From NCBI GenBank assembly GCA_000181795.3, contig CM012953.1, forward strand, positions 19,725,567 to 19,789,566: a stretch of 64,000 bases of DNA. The letters run 5' to 3'. The stretch is from Trichinella spiralis. Taxonomy: Eukaryota; Nematoda; Enoplea; Trichinellida; Trichinellidae. Below are positions 25,398 to 37,714 of this stretch, in pieces. The translations under genes were made by a program, and so were the position numbers. Below the pieces are notes generated by a model. That model was not told the DNA's origin, did no database searches, and was given only the letters and a program-made list of their open reading frames with translations. Positions within the stretch are counted from its first letter, which is position 1. Each line of letters begins with the position of its first letter.

Positions 25398-26306
25398 ATG
25401 GCGAATGAACCACAACCGTTAAACGCTTTGCCAGAAGGACAAAGTGAAGTAAAAGGAGACAAGGTACAAGAGAACAAAGAAACAGTAGAATTGTCTGGGA
25501 GAAGAATTTTTTTAGTCCGCCATGGAGAACGAATGGATCGCGTTTTTCCAGGTTGGTTGCGTCTTGGTTTCACAGATTTAGGAGAGTATAGACCATATGA
25601 TTTGAATATGCCATTAAGAGCAGTAAAACGAGAAAATGGATGGAAAGATTTTTACAATGATCCACCGATTACTGAAATTGGTTATGCGACATCACAAATG
25701 ATTGGACGAGGTATGAAACTGAGTGGAATTGGATTTGACATGGTCTATTGTAGTCCAGCTTTGCGTAGCATTCAAAGTGCCCATGGAATATTGAAGTCGT
25801 TTGCTGGTTCAAATACAAAAATTTGCATCGAAGCAGGTCTGTTTGAATACTTGGGTTGGTATGAAAATGCAAATTTGAATTTTCTTAATACTGATCAGTT
25901 GGTCAGTGAAGGATATGAAATACAACCAAATTACATTCCATACATGATGGCGCAAACATTGAAAGATAAGTTTCATAGTGAAACTATTGAAGAATATTAC
26001 AAACGAGTCAATACGGTGGTTAACTACATTGTGAGTTTGCATGGAAAAACAAAGTGCAATTTGTTGTTCGTCGTTCATGCACCAACAATTGATGCCATTG
26101 GTCGAAGTTTGATGAAAAAATCTGCTACTAATTTGTCCAATTATGAACTTAGCAAAATGGGTATTCATTATCCATATGCTTCTGTTGTCGGCTTAGAAGA
26201 AATAAAAGCAAATGGAGAATGGCAGTTAATGCCAAATATATTGCCGCCAATTTCATGTTTAGATTTTAGTAACCGCGTAAATTTGAATTATTTTACTCGT
26301 CCATAA
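25398..26306 (+). CDS. UBASH3/TULA-type histidine phosphatase domain protein, intronless
   Basis: A single open frame of 302 aa. The RHG motif LVRHGERMD (residues about 39-47) carries the phospho-accepting His. SPALRSIQSAHGIL supplies the second Arg, EAGLFEYLGWY the catalytic Glu, and VVHAPTID the second His, so the histidine-phosphatase active site looks complete. The block PGWLRLGF..LGEYRPYDLNMP and the EEYYKR motif match the C-terminal phosphatase half of UBASH3A/B (Sts) and ecdysteroid-phosphate phosphatases. The UBA and SH3 domains of vertebrate UBASH3 are absent. The substrate is unknown; phosphotyrosine or small phosphoesters are possible. Lack of introns in this intron-rich region suggests retroposition or intron loss. 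Confidence 0.88.
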   Translation: MANEPQPLNALPEGQSEVKGDKVQENKETVELSGRRIFLVRHGERMDRVFPGWLRLGFTDLGEYRPYDLNMPLRAVKRENGWKDFYNDPPITEIGYATSQMIGRGMKLSGIGFDMVYCSPALRSIQSAHGILKSFAGSNTKICIEAGLFEYLGWYENANLNFLNTDQLVSEGYEIQPNYIPYMMAQTLKDKFHSETIEEYYKRVNTVVNYIVSLHGKTKCNLLFVVHAPTIDAIGRSLMKKSATNLSNYELSKMGIHYPYASVVGLEEIKANGEWQLMPNILPPISCLDFSNRVNLNYFTRP

Positions 26307-26922
26307 ACAAATTTACTTACCAATCAATAATAATATTGTAATGTCTCATTTTATTATTGTTAATGTTTTATGATTTTATAGTTTGATTATTGACAACAAA
26401 TTTAATTGTATCATTGTATGTTTCATAAGAATTGGAAAATTGTATCACTTTTTATTTACTCTACTTTTCAGAACTTGATATATAAAATAAATTTTAATTT
26501 TAAAAATGCTGAAATAATGTTATACTGAAGGAAAATGCATTTTGAATTGTGTACACTCATGTATTTTCTGGATATTGCTGTGAATCTAATTGCAAAGATA
26601 ATTTAAACAATGAAATCGTTGCAGAAAACAGATATGCCAACAACAACAATAGCTGAAATCTCTTGCAACTGAGTCAAGTTATTAATTTTGTCAAAATATC
26701 AGATGATTCCATCTTACAATGATCTTACCCTTCTATTTATTAATAAAGTATAAAAGTACAATAATAAAGTAATAAATCTGAAATAAGATGAAATGACTGA
26801 AACAATGACAAATAAATTACAACAATGAAAATACTGCAATGCTGGTAGAAAAGATTTTCAGGTGTTTCTCATTGTTTATTCCTATTTCGAAGAACAGAAT
26901 TTTCACGCTGCTTTGAATAAAT
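26307..26922. other. Gap between convergent genes
   Basis: 616 nt of AT-rich sequence with the 3' UTRs of the histidine phosphatase (+) and OGFOD1 (-). Nothing else is seen. Confidence 0.5.
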
Positions 26923-29560
26923 TCATTCTGTATCCATGGACTGTGATTCAACATATTTAATGTTGAAATCAATGAAATATGGAATTTCCAGATGTTCGAC
27001 ATCCTTTGTGACATATTTGACAAATGTAGGCACTGCTCTATCACGATAAACTAGTGTCAGCAAGTTAGGAAGCAAATTGCTCTCATTTACCTTAAAATAA
27101 AATCTTCTCAAGCAATAAACCTTTTTTATGTTATATTTAAAGTTGTTTTAAAAATGTTTTTTCTAGTTCAATTAAAACAGTGATTTACGTATTCAGGTAA
27201 TGCGTATTCATTATCCCCATGCTCGTCCTCGTCTGCTTCTCCCAAATGAAAGATAGTAACACCGCCATACTTTTCATCCCATTCTAAAAGGCAAGTGATA
27301 ACAGAATCTTTTACAAAGCACAACTACTGTGCAAAAATCAAATTCCTATTATCCACTTGTAAAAAACGGAAAACTTTTACCTTCTGGTACTAAATGAAAT
27401 ATTGCTTCTAAAAGCATTTCATTTTCTGAATTGCTGCATTCATCTGCATCAATCAACGAATAACAACCGGATCCAAATTTTCGTATTTCCTGTTTACAAC
27501 CGCATCCACCCGACAAATCTAAGTAATACACATCTGAAATCTTTCCCATTCCCTTCCCTCTTACATGTAATATATTCCAATAATCAAAGTAATGAAATAT
27601 TAAAGGTAAACATCTTTTGTTTACTTTTTAATTATAATAATAAATTAATCAGCATCAAAATAATAATTAATTACATTTAATATTTTTCATATGAAAACAG
27701 CCTTAACTGATAATCATTTAATTTTTCACATATTTAACGGAAGAATTTTTAACTTCAGTTACCTTTATTAACTGCTAAATTATCTAGCCCAGTTAATTCT
27801 GCGAGGTAGTTGAACATCAACTTTGATTTTAAAAAAGATATTACTTTAGAAACCGTGGGACACGACTCAGCATTGAATGCATTTTTTTCTGCAACATAAT
27901 ACAATCTAAAATGTCATATAATAAATATGATTTTTCCTATAAAACTGCAAATATTGTTTTAAAAAATTTCAAAAAACAACAACTAATCAAAACATAAATT
28001 TTAATTCATATATAATCAACTGTAATGCTTATATGCATATATTAAATTAAATTAAAATTTATAAAACATACAATAAAGCAATTAAACATGTAGTACCGTT
28101 TTTGCATTGGTCCATAAATTTTCCAAAGAATAGAATTGGAACAAATTTCCCTGTACATTGCATTGTACACATCATCCTAAACATTAAAAAAATGTCAAAA
28201 CTTCAAAAACCCTGTCAGAAATATATTCCATGTCTCTCTTTGATATTCAATTTCTAAAAAAATAGCATAATAATTGTAAACATTTCCATATTTACTTAAA
28301 ACACTTTCACTTAAATAACAGTTAACAAGATTTAAAACTTTAATTACAATCTGCTTAATTTAATTACTGCTTACCTTAAAAAAATTCATAAGATCCATTT
28401 TGGATTCTTTTTCAAAAGTGCCATTTAGCCACGAAATCACTTCCTTGTCAAGATACGCAGAATTTATAAAATTTTTTAAATCTGCATCCTAAATACATAA
28501 ATGTAAAATAAAAAAAAAGAACAAAAACAGAATTTACATGCATGTCAATTGGTTCATCAATCGACTGGTGAAGCGAAGAAAGCGAACGCAGGTTCATAGG
28601 ATACTCGATCTCAGATCCATGATACCAACCTTGAATGGAAAAGCGCTTCTTTGTCTTGCTTCTGATTTCTGATACCTAGATAAAACAGTTTAAGTATTTC
28701 TTGGAAACTCTAAATTCATTACTGCTATTTAAGAAAAGTTTTGCTTCTTTGAAGAAATATATTCTTTACTTGATGAAAAGACTGGAGTACTACTTCAAAA
28801 CATGTTAATACATTTTCGGATGGAACAACAGTGTGTTTCACTTTCATTGGATATTGTTCGGCTAAATAAACTTTATCGTTGGATAAAATAAATAAATAAC
28901 AACACATGCTTGCTCACTTTCACATTCTAGCAATTCCAATAGACCACCATCATCAGGTGTCCAAGAGTTTTCAGTGAAATTCAATATGAAGGCAATTCGA
29001 CGACCACCAACGCGATCATCATGACATAGCAAATAATTACCGTGACTGTATACTTGTGCTGCTAATGCAACCCGATCGTCTAAAGGAATGCCAGTTACCT
29101 TAGAAAACCATTCTTTGACAGGCCCATAAAATACAGATTTTAATTTTTCAACTGCTGGTGATGACAATGCACTAAAATCTTTCGTCTGAAAGTAAAGTTC
29201 ACGTGAATATAAAATAACATTAAAAAGTTTTATTACCTGGTAAAATTTGAACAAATCTTTTTCCTTTAAAACAGGTTTGCTATCGAGTATTTCCTTCCTC
29301 AAAATATGAAAGTATTCATTCATATTACTGCCAGTTAAAAAGTTTCGTAAGATGGCACATTTGAATGGCTTTTCAAATGCTGTCACTAGAAACAAAAACA
29401 TAATTAGTAAAATCAAACACATTGAAATAGAATAACCATCTTCGTTAGTTGATAACCATGGCCCTTGGAAATTCACATTTTCATATTTTTCGTTAAACTT
29501 TATTGCAAATTCATCTATACCGCTCCGATAATTAGCATTCAATTTTGTAAATTCACTCAT
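26923..29560 (-). CDS. OGFOD1: OGFOD1/Tpa1-type prolyl hydroxylase (2-oxoglutarate, Fe(II) dioxygenase)
   Basis: Eleven exons (29560-29437, 29385-29237, 29185-28906, 28861-28770, 28675-28538, 28488-28375, 28176-28097, 27905-27763, 27533-27381, 27283-27189, 27090-26923) join in phase to 511 aa, close to human OGFOD1. The catalytic N half has CHDDRVGGRRIAFILNFT (HxD iron ligands), a distal His in QSFHQ and an Arg before FSIQGWYHG, the expected 2-oxoglutarate contact. The C half (from about residue 270) is the non-catalytic duplicate fold of this family, ending with the acidic GEADEDEHGDNEY. Family members hydroxylate a prolyl residue of ribosomal protein uS12 (RPS23) and affect translation fidelity and stress granules. 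The donor of the third intron (GTGTTG) is weak, so that join is the least certain. Confidence 0.9.
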
Positions 29561-30060
29561 TTCGTATATCACGTTTCCTATATAATACAGATATGCATGA
29601 TATACATATACTATAAAAAAATATAAATATTACTAACGCAATAAAAACATAGAACTTAAACATAAATGTTCATCATTTACTGTAAACATAAATTTGAACA
29701 ATTCCTCTATTCCTATGGTTAATTAATCAGCACATTAATAATTATAAACCAGTTTATACTGTAATTCGCATTTAAAAAACAATCTACTAGATATATAATT
29801 TTTTAAAGTACAGTATTAATAAAACTCAAGTAAGAGAGTCTTTAGTAATACTGCTGAAGCAGCTTATACATTTTTTCAGCTTAGCTTATTAGTATAAATT
29901 AATTTTTTAAACTATTTTTTGAGAATATCAAAATATATGGTATGATTTGAAGTTTCACAAATTGGAACGTTGAGTTTGTAAATTGTATTGTATTGAGTTT
30001 GTAAGTCAAATTGTGTAAGTTTTATTTAAATGATATATTTTATTTTAATGAATAATCAGT
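29561..30060. other. Gap between OGFOD1 and tryptophan hydroxylase
   Basis: 500 nt, AT-rich, both neighbours on the minus strand. A TATATAG acceptor-like site lies about 20 nt upstream of the OGFOD1 start. Nothing else is recognised. Confidence 0.5.
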
Positions 30061-31921
30061 TCAATTTTCCATCACTTTTTTCACAGCTTCACTAATACAC
30101 GTTATTTCATGTTTCAAGTTGTCAATTGCTTGAAAAAGTTTTTCGACATTGTCCAACACTTCAACTTCTTCGATAAAAGCGTTATAACGAAATGGTAAAC
30201 TTCGTGTGATTGTTCTAGCAAATAATCTAAAAGTTTTGCAAAAATTAAGTTTTATATTAAAAAAAATATATATATATAAACGGGAATTTTAATATGAACA
30301 TACCGAACATGTTGAATAACGTCTTGAATATTCAGTGAAACAAAATAAGCATTCTGGTAGTCACTGATGATGCAATCTGTTTGCAGAATAGTGTTCACAT
30401 CGAACGTTTTGAACTTTTTATTTTGTTCCATAGTATTCTTAAATAAAAATTGGAATATAACAGAAATTAAATTATTAATCAGCATCATCAAATTTATATG
30501 ATTTCAGAATTTACAATTAAAACAAGCCAATGCTTATAATTTTCAAATGCATAATTGAGATTTTACTTTATTGATGTTATTAATAATTTTAATTTTTAAG
30601 CTTTCACTTTCTTCTTTACTTTCAATTCTGCAGCTGAAGATAGCAGACCTGCACCGTATGCTTTTATTTGATCATCTTCTACAATGACTCCAAATTCAGC
30701 AGTAAAAAAATAAATCTAAATTTTATTTTTATGCTCAAGAAATAGCCATTAATATATATTGTTGCATACTTTAGCTAAATTGTTTATGTCCGTTTCAGAA
30801 GCGCCTAAAGAAGCCAGACCAATTTCTTGAGACAATTGTGCAAATTCAGGATCAGCAAACATGGGAACATGGCCAAGCAGCTCATGACATACATCACTAA
30901 AGTTCTCCATGATGTTAATATTATTTTCATTTATCAAAAGAAAAATGAATTACGGTTCTGGTGAGTAGAATGGATCACTTGGATGACGAACATATTGAGT
31001 AGTGTGAAAAACACGAAATGCCAGGCCAGCAAGAAAATCCTTAGCACTCAGATAACCTTCAACAGGATAAATTTCAAATCCTGTACAATCTGAAATTTAA
31101 TTTTTTTTTTAATATTGAAGTTAAACTAATATTGTAATATTGCCTTTCAAAAAGTTTGAAACATCTTTAAGTTGTGGGACTTTTTCCTCGCTGAAAAGGC
31201 GCTGCTGTTCCAATTTTGAAAAGTTTCTCAAGTAACGTTTGCATGCATAATTCTGATGCAACATTTTCAATTGGGTATAAACTGCCCGCCTAAAACTTTA
31301 CCTTCAAACTTTTTAGAAATAGATCCTAACATCTTATAATGTTATTTTTTCATGACAAACGATCATTTTGTAGCTGAAAATTTAAATAAAAGTTACCATG
31401 TAGATGTTTCTTCCTGTGTATATTCAACGTCAGGAATTTCATCTCCACTAAAAGACGATTTTGAATTTTAGCAATTTGGAATAATAATTTCAGCAATACA
31501 GTATTACTATCTAAATTCTTCAGCAATTTTAGCAATTTCCATTCTTCGTTTACGATAATTGTTATCTTTAAACCCCTGGAATTTTTGTTTTAATTGATTT
31601 CTACTTTTAAAATTTATTTTCATTTACTGGATGATCGCCATCCAATTCTTTGCCATACATGTGAACACGTTTGGCACCAACATCTAAATCTTTCTTGCGA
31701 AGTGGGAAATTTTTTTCGCCTAAATATTTAAAAGAAATATGTTTTCTTCTTATAAGTGGAATAATAATTTGCTATGTTGTTTAAAATAAAAATTAAAAAA
31801 TATGAAAAATTTAAATTTCAATTTGTTCAGTTTGAAGAAACTTACCGTTTTGGAAATTGCTGACATTTACACTACTGAAATTTGTCATTGCAAATGATTT
31901 CTTTTCATTCATTTCATTCAT
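30061..31921 (-). CDS. TPH1: Tryptophan hydroxylase-like aromatic amino-acid hydroxylase, no N-terminal ACT domain
   Basis: Ten exons (31921-31846, 31719-31628, 31575-31508, 31447-31397, 31289-31144, 31089-30954, 30896-30770, 30715-30620, 30437-30304, 30226-30061) join in phase to 363 aa. The catalytic domain is complete: [62 protein letters not shown] (two Fe ligands), AEFG (Glu ligand) and GAGLLSS. The C-terminal helix is the tetramerisation segment. Family-specific positions favour tryptophan hydroxylase: YVRHxSDPFY, GYLS, and YFFT where Phe and Tyr hydroxylases have YWFT. Phenylalanine hydroxylase remains possible, since it has YGAGLLSS rather than FGAGLLSS. The product would be 5-hydroxytryptophan for serotonin. 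Only about 26 residues precede the core, so the usual regulatory domain is absent or lies in an undetected exon. The fifth intron uses a GC donor. Confidence 0.85.
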
Positions 31922-32609
31922 CTGACTTTTTCGGTTTGAAAAGCTTCAAAATGCACAACGTCATTACATATTCAAAATGCATAATTAGCGCCATTCAAAA
32001 TTTAATAGAAATCCATCATGAGTATGTATTGTATGATTCGAGAAAGTAATAAACTTACCGAAATATGATAATTAATAATAATTTGATTTGGTGTTTTCAG
32101 CCGGAGCGCGAATGTGAAATAATGGTGAATATAGAGATGAGAAAGTGAGATTAAATAATGAAATGAAAGTAACACCCACGTAGTTTGTTCTTAAAGCAAT
32201 TTTCATATAGAATTTCGCTGCGTCAAACTGTAGGCTATAAAATTTCTTCAGCGTAGCAAAAAATTTAATACTTTAATATATGTTGTATCATTTTCTTCGG
32301 TTAGCGAAAGATTCTACCGCCAAAATTTTATCGAACCACTCAATTAACTGTTTGTTTAATCGATTAATTCCATTCAATACAATACTTTGAAATGGGGTCT
32401 TAATTAGTTGTGAGATGACAAACAAATTTTGAAATCAATTTTCAAAATACATTGCATATGGTATTCTAAGTTTACGGAAAAAAAAATTTTTTGAAAAACA
32501 TTATTTTTATAAATATCTACTAGTCAAACTGATCCGATCAGATGAAATCAAAGGCAGTTTTCATAAATAGTTTCAAAGTTTAATGATAAAATGAACAAAA
32601 ATATTCATT
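31922..32609. other. Gap between tryptophan hydroxylase and the Cys-rich gene
   Basis: 688 nt, AT-rich. This is the place to look for a missing 5' exon of the hydroxylase, but no frame resembling an ACT domain was seen in it. Confidence 0.5.
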
Positions 32610-33220
32610 TCACATAAAAAAATCAATCTTTTTTTCGCCTTGCTGCACACCGCAAGTAATATTGCATGTCTTAGCGCATGAATACTGCATATCTGGCATA
32701 GAACAGTGCAAGACGACAGGAACAACCATGTGCAAATCGCAAAAAACATTTTCCCGTCCTTCTGCAACCGCTCGATCTTTAATATCTGGACACGTTGGAT
32801 CATAATAAGTGAAGTTTTTCAAATCTGACAAAAAAAGAATTATAAGAGAGAAAAATTAATCATAATTTTTATTCAACAGTAATATTAATAACCTTCGAAT
32901 GAACCATCTTCTTTAACAACAATGCCGAGTTCTGCCGCACAAGATTTACAACAATAAAATCGTCCAAAAAGGCGAGATCTTTTACAGTGCTCAACAAAAT
33001 TTGGCTTTCGATGTTGGAAGTGGCAAATGAAGTTTCCTGCATGATTTGCGCATGGCAATGGCTGCACTAAAGAAACCGCTAAAAATATTTGTTAACAATT
33101 AATTTAATTTGTCTAAATTCATTTCTATTTTAATTAAAAAAATAAATTCAAACACTTACAAACGTAAAAGCAAAAACACAAAATGAAGCTAACAACGCAA
33201 TACCGCAAAACAGTATTCAT
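32610..33220 (-). CDS. Small secreted cysteine-rich protein (ShK-like spacing)
   Basis: Three exons (33220-33160, 33078-32893, 32824-32610) join in phase to 153 aa. The N-terminus (MNTVLRYCVVSFILCFCFYV) is a signal peptide. The mature part holds two Cys-rich units: one with CANHAGNFIC...HC...YCCKSC, and a second starting at YDPTCPDI and ending CAKTCNITC. That ending recalls the C-terminus of ShKT domains, although the last spacing is three residues rather than two. ShKT-type proteins are common among nematode secreted products. The exact family is not certain and the function is unknown. Confidence 0.75.
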
Positions 33221-33581
33221 CAGATCAGTTTGAACAGATGAGTGAGCGAAAAGAGAAAAATCTTAGAAATGACAGTGAATATTGATTTTAAGGTTTCAAT
33301 AATCCTTTCATATGTTTTAATTTTTTTTAAAGAATTTAAAATAGATAAACTTTAAAATTACTTTAAACACATTATTCATAATATTTTCCTTTTAGTAAAT
33401 GGTACAATTTTTAAATAAAGCTTAAAATGGATCTTAATTAATTTTAATTTTTTAATATTGATATTGAATTTAAGCAGAAACAAAAAACAAAACAAATTTG
33501 CATTTATGAATAACTTTTTATTTAAACCAACTTATTTGAACAACAAAAATAACAAAAAAGATAATAATAGCAATATTTTTT
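33221..33581. other. Gap between the Cys-rich gene and SNIP1
   Basis: 361 nt, AT-rich, with nothing recognised. Both neighbours are on the minus strand. Confidence 0.5.
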
Positions 33582-34943
33582 TTAATTTTGCTTTTCTTCT
33601 TTCACTTTCACTTTCGCATCCGGTGGTGACTCGTGTGTGGATGAAGAAGATTCATTATCAGCAGATTTTTCGTTAAGCAAAACATATTCTCTAGAACTGT
33701 ATCCAAATTTGATTACGTCTTTTTCAAAAAGTTCATAATAACGTTGCGCTTCCATTTTATCGCCATTCAAATAAGTACCATTTGCAGAACCCAAATCGAT
33801 CAAATATGGCTTGATTAGATGTATAACACGACCATCATCTGTAGTTTCTGGTATTGACCGATACTGAAAAACAGCATGCTGTTTAGAACAACTGGGATGA
33901 TCTATCGGAATATCAGCAATTCTTCGATCTCGACCTGAAAACTCGTACACAGCTCGTGAATATGGTGAAAACAATAAAAAATTCAGTTTACATTAAGCTT
34001 ACCAAACAAATAAGCACTTTGTCGATGAATTCTGTATAATGGAAGTGCTTCTTCGCCTTTAAATGGATAAAGACTCCATCTAAGTTTCGGTTTTCTTGCT
34101 TCTGGAGGTTCAGTATATTTGATCACTACTCCTTTGTAAGAATTCGTGTCCGCTGCTAAAGCTCCAGTAACTTCGAAATTTGGCTTTTCCTTTGGCGGAG
34201 CACCGCTGTTGGCCTCTACTTTAACTTCTCGCTTTCCCCAAGCATATTTTTGTTCATTCTTTCTTCGATCAAAATGATCATCCCGTCGACCTGACCGATA
34301 TCTGTCCTGCGAATAACGGCTACTCACCGAAGAAGGTCTTGGATGTCGTTCACGATCCGATGTTTCTTCTTTTTTTATCTTTAAATGTAAAATTAATAAT
34401 AAAGCAATAAAAAAATATACGCGAATACTTTAATATGAGACGGGTGATTTCGATCGGCATCGGACCTAGATTTGCTTTCATACCGACTGAAGTTTCGTTT
34501 ATTTTTCAAATCTGAATCGCGTCGGTAACCACCGTCAGAATCTGGCTCTTCTTTGACTTTTATCTAAAAATATAATTATAAATTGCTTCAAGTTCATTTC
34601 GATATTTGAGAAGTGAATAATAATTAAAAATTACAATACAAACGTATATCAACCCCATTTAACATTTACAAATAATTCTTGAACCAATTCATAATTTTGA
34701 AATTAAAATTTTAAAATAAAACCGATAACACTAAAATCTGCAACAAATACAAACCTCTGTTTTGACTTTCAACCGTTCTGAATGACGATGGGCATTATTA
34801 TTCTTTAAATCAAAACCACCCTCAGATGACGATGATGAGTGCCTTCGCCTTTTGCTGTGACGTGAATAGTCAAGTTGCTTCGGATTTCTCCGTTCGTCAT
34901 ATTTCGATGGACTTCGTTTGCTTTCAGAAGAGCTTGAAATCAT
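33582..34943 (-). CDS. SNIP1: SNIP1-like FHA-domain nuclear protein
   Basis: Four exons (34943-34755, 34563-34429, 34378-34003, 33934-33582) join in phase to 350 aa. The N-terminal half is Arg/Ser- and Lys/Glu-rich with RHSKRRRHSSSSSE-type segments, typical of spliceosome-associated proteins, and carries repeated KVKxE motifs that look like sumoylation sites. The C-terminal FHA domain shows YLFGRDRRIADIPIDHPSCS, KQHAVFQYR, LIDLGSANGTYLNG and a final YELFEKDVIKFGYSSREYVLL. This is the SNIP1/Pml1 FHA signature, with Arg, Ser and Asn available to bind phosphothreonine. The family works in the RES/spliceosome and in microRNA biogenesis in the nucleus. A TATCTTAG acceptor directly precedes the ATG at 34943, suggesting trans-splicing. 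An internal GTGAGT at about 34325 is in a continuous frame and was read through. Confidence 0.92.
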
Positions 34944-36236
34944 GACTAAGATAAAAAACAAATAAATGTAAAAATTTACATGGATATTTATTATGTTGTA
35001 AAACAAAACCAAAAAACATCAGCAACACATTTATGCTTTTATGAACAAAAACAATCACGCGAAACATGCCATTCTTATAACACTTATAGAAGAATAACAA
35101 TATCGAAAAAATACTATTCAAATGAAATATAATTTGACAACTGAGAATGTTTGTAAAACAAACTAAATAGATGACATTATTTCAAATTACATACTCATGA
35201 AACTACTAAAAATGCAGACTGAAATTTTCATTATTTCGTCTATATATAAAACTTCATACGTACGTAATCATTGCATAAATAACTGAAATACATGCCGTTA
35301 TATATCAGAACGTAAACTGCAAAAAAACTGAGATTGCAATAAATGCGAAAGGTTGTGCTATACAAAAGTGATGTTAAGAAACGTTCATTAGTATACGCTT
35401 TTATTGATATTATTTTTAACAAAACTTTAAAAATATAGAAAACTGAAAGCTAAAAAATTATGCCCACATAATTAAATGAATTGTGAAATTCCCATATTTA
35501 GAACTTAAAAAAATAATAAACAGTACAACTGTAAGAAAATCAAGTTACAGCCGATTAAAAGTAAAAATTTCAAATTTATAGTATCCTGAAAATTTGAATT
35601 ATTTAGCAGAAAAATTTAAATCATTATCTCACTGGAAATTATTTTATGTAAATTGTTAATAACAACTGCTTTATGATCAATTTGTTTACCAATTTTTAAA
35701 AAGTTCAAATAATCACTTCACAAAAAAATTATATCTTCATAAAACAATATGAAGGACTAAAACAAATATGAAATTCAAAAAACAAAATGTTTTACTAATT
35801 TTTATATGTTTTTGCCAAACTAAAATTTTGTGACATAATTTGAAAATTTTAATACGTTTTATCTTGATTTTTTACAGTAAAACTAAAATTGTACTGTAGC
35901 TAACAGTTTTGTTAATTTACTATGGTATTTAAAATAATATATTATATAGCTGTATTTTGTGCAATTTAAATAAAAAGAGAATGGCATATTGTTTTTTCCA
36001 TTTTTTCAATGCTTATAGATGATTTACTGAATACAAGAAAAATTCAATTTTTGTTTCACTACTTTTTGTGTAAGTACAGAGTAATCAAGTTGATGTATTG
36101 CAGTAATGTTTTATTATGAAGCAAATACTTTAACAGCTTCTTATTTATGTATGGCAAATTTTATGAAAAATTTCCAAACGATCATTGTGATAATTTTGAA
36201 ATTCGTTTTGGAATGTTTTTTTTCTTTCAGACTGCA
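34944..36236. other. Divergent intergenic region SNIP1 / TMEM115
   Basis: 1.3 kb, very AT-rich. No exons or repeats were recognised. The right edge ends with a TTTCTTTCAG acceptor 6 nt before the TMEM115 start codon. Confidence 0.5.
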
Positions 36237-37471
36237 ATGCACTTAATCCATTTTAAACCTAAAGTGCAGGAAAATATTAATGCGAAAGTTATGGAACCAC
36301 CTGCTTTTTTTACCGAAATTTGTCAACTGTTTTTGGCACGTCCGGCGTTCCACATAGTCACTTTTCTGGCAGTTATATTTGGTTACATTAGCTCATTCAA
36401 CCCATTTTTGTTTGAAGAATTGGCACTAGTGGTGCATCATTTATTGTATGATGGGAAAATTTGGACTTTATTTACTTTTTGGATGCTGGAAAGCAATGTA
36501 TTAATGGTTTTCTTAGATTTTTTATTATTGAACATTGCTTTCAGAGTTTTTGAACCAATTTGGGGTATGAAGCATTTATGGTTGTTTTTTTGGATTGTTA
36601 ACTTATCCGTTGCAGTGGTATTGTCTTTATTCATTATAATTACATATGCAGCTTTCGGCTCCATTGTAACGCAGTTTCAAATTTTAATTGATATGCGAAC
36701 ATTTATAAATGGTCTGAGTGGATTTAATGGTGCCGTAGTTTATACATTAGCGCATACATTTCCGAATACGCCGTTATACCACTCTCGACTGTTGCATTTG
36801 CAGTTGAAACATCTTCCAGTGATCAGCGGTCTGGTATATTTTGCTCTTAGTTTGTTTAAAGCAATATTTCATCTGAGAACAACTATCTTCGGAGAACAGT
36901 ACTTCTGCATGTACATAGTTGGGGTAGGCGCCGGCTGGCTGTTTTTTCAGTACTTTGAAAAAAGGACTCCTTTGTTGAAGGGCCAATCAAATTCTGCCTC
37001 AACGTATAGGTTTGCGATAAAAAATATTTCGTTTTATTTTTTTATAACGTTTGATCTTCTAGTAATTCATTGTCTGCTCTTTTCTCTCGATGGTTTCCAT
37101 CATCAGCTCAAGTGAGTGAAATGGATGATTTAGTTGGCGTTCAGGTTCATTCCACGCCATCTGTAATTCCTGGTATTACTCCATTAGATGCAGAACGATA
37201 TAGGTTATATATTGCTTTTTTACTTATTCAAGTTTTTTATTTGATGTGTTAATTAATGTATTGCTGATAATTTAGACAAAAAGCAATAAGAGATTTAACA
37301 GAGCGTTTGGAAAAAGCTCGCCAGAGTCATGCAGAATCACAGCCAAGACTGGCTGTTGAAAACACACCTACCCAAACGTCAAATGCTGAAGCAACGGCTG
37401 AACAACAGCGTTCTGAAAATAGTGAAAAAAAGCAGATCGATTCCAAAACATCACCGAAACCGTTGACTTGA
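36237..37471 (+). CDS. TMEM115: TMEM115-like Golgi membrane protein (rhomboid-like fold)
   Basis: Exons 36237-37009, 37063-37203 and 37276-37471 join in phase to 369 aa. Several hydrophobic segments are visible: FHIVTFLAVIFGYISSF, a block after the WTLFTFW motif, FRVFEPIWG followed by a further span, the LSGFNGAVV segment and YIVGVGAGWLFF. The cytosolic tail contains PGITPLDAERYRQKAIRDL, matching the conserved PGTDPQDAERRR region of TMEM115, followed by a polar, Glu/Gln/Ser-rich end. The family is a Golgi-resident relative of rhomboids that interacts with the COG complex and affects retrograde transport. The ATG at 36237 was chosen because a strong acceptor lies just before it. An upstream in-frame ATG at 36147 is probably in the outron. 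Confidence 0.85.
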
Positions 37472-37714
37472 TCAAAAATTTTCATTTTTTTAATTCAAAA
37501 GTTGATGTTCTGTTTATAATTTTGTTGATGGCGCTAGCTTCTGCTTTTGTTTAGATTTTCAATAAATAGTGAAGTAAAATTTGAAATTTATTTAAATTAT
37601 TCTAGATACTAAAACATATTTTTTAACAGTACCGATAAAGAAGTAAAGTTACATAAAATTTAAAACTGAACTACTATTTAAGTGAAAATTAATATGTGAA
37701 TGTAAGCAAGTTAG

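Noticed and set aside
30061-31921. Calling the hydroxylase phenylalanine hydroxylase
   Set aside because: YFFT instead of YWFT, GYLS and YVRHxSDPFY are tryptophan hydroxylase-type positions; kept as an alternative only because YGAGLLSS is seen.
34294-34330. Internal GTGAGT in SNIP1 as a donor
   Set aside because: Frame and composition continue across it, and any intron would be too short before the next AG.
36147-36236. Upstream ATG of TMEM115 at 36147
   Set aside because: A strong TTTCTTTCAG acceptor lies between it and the conserved part, so it is probably in the outron; the ATG at 36237 was chosen.
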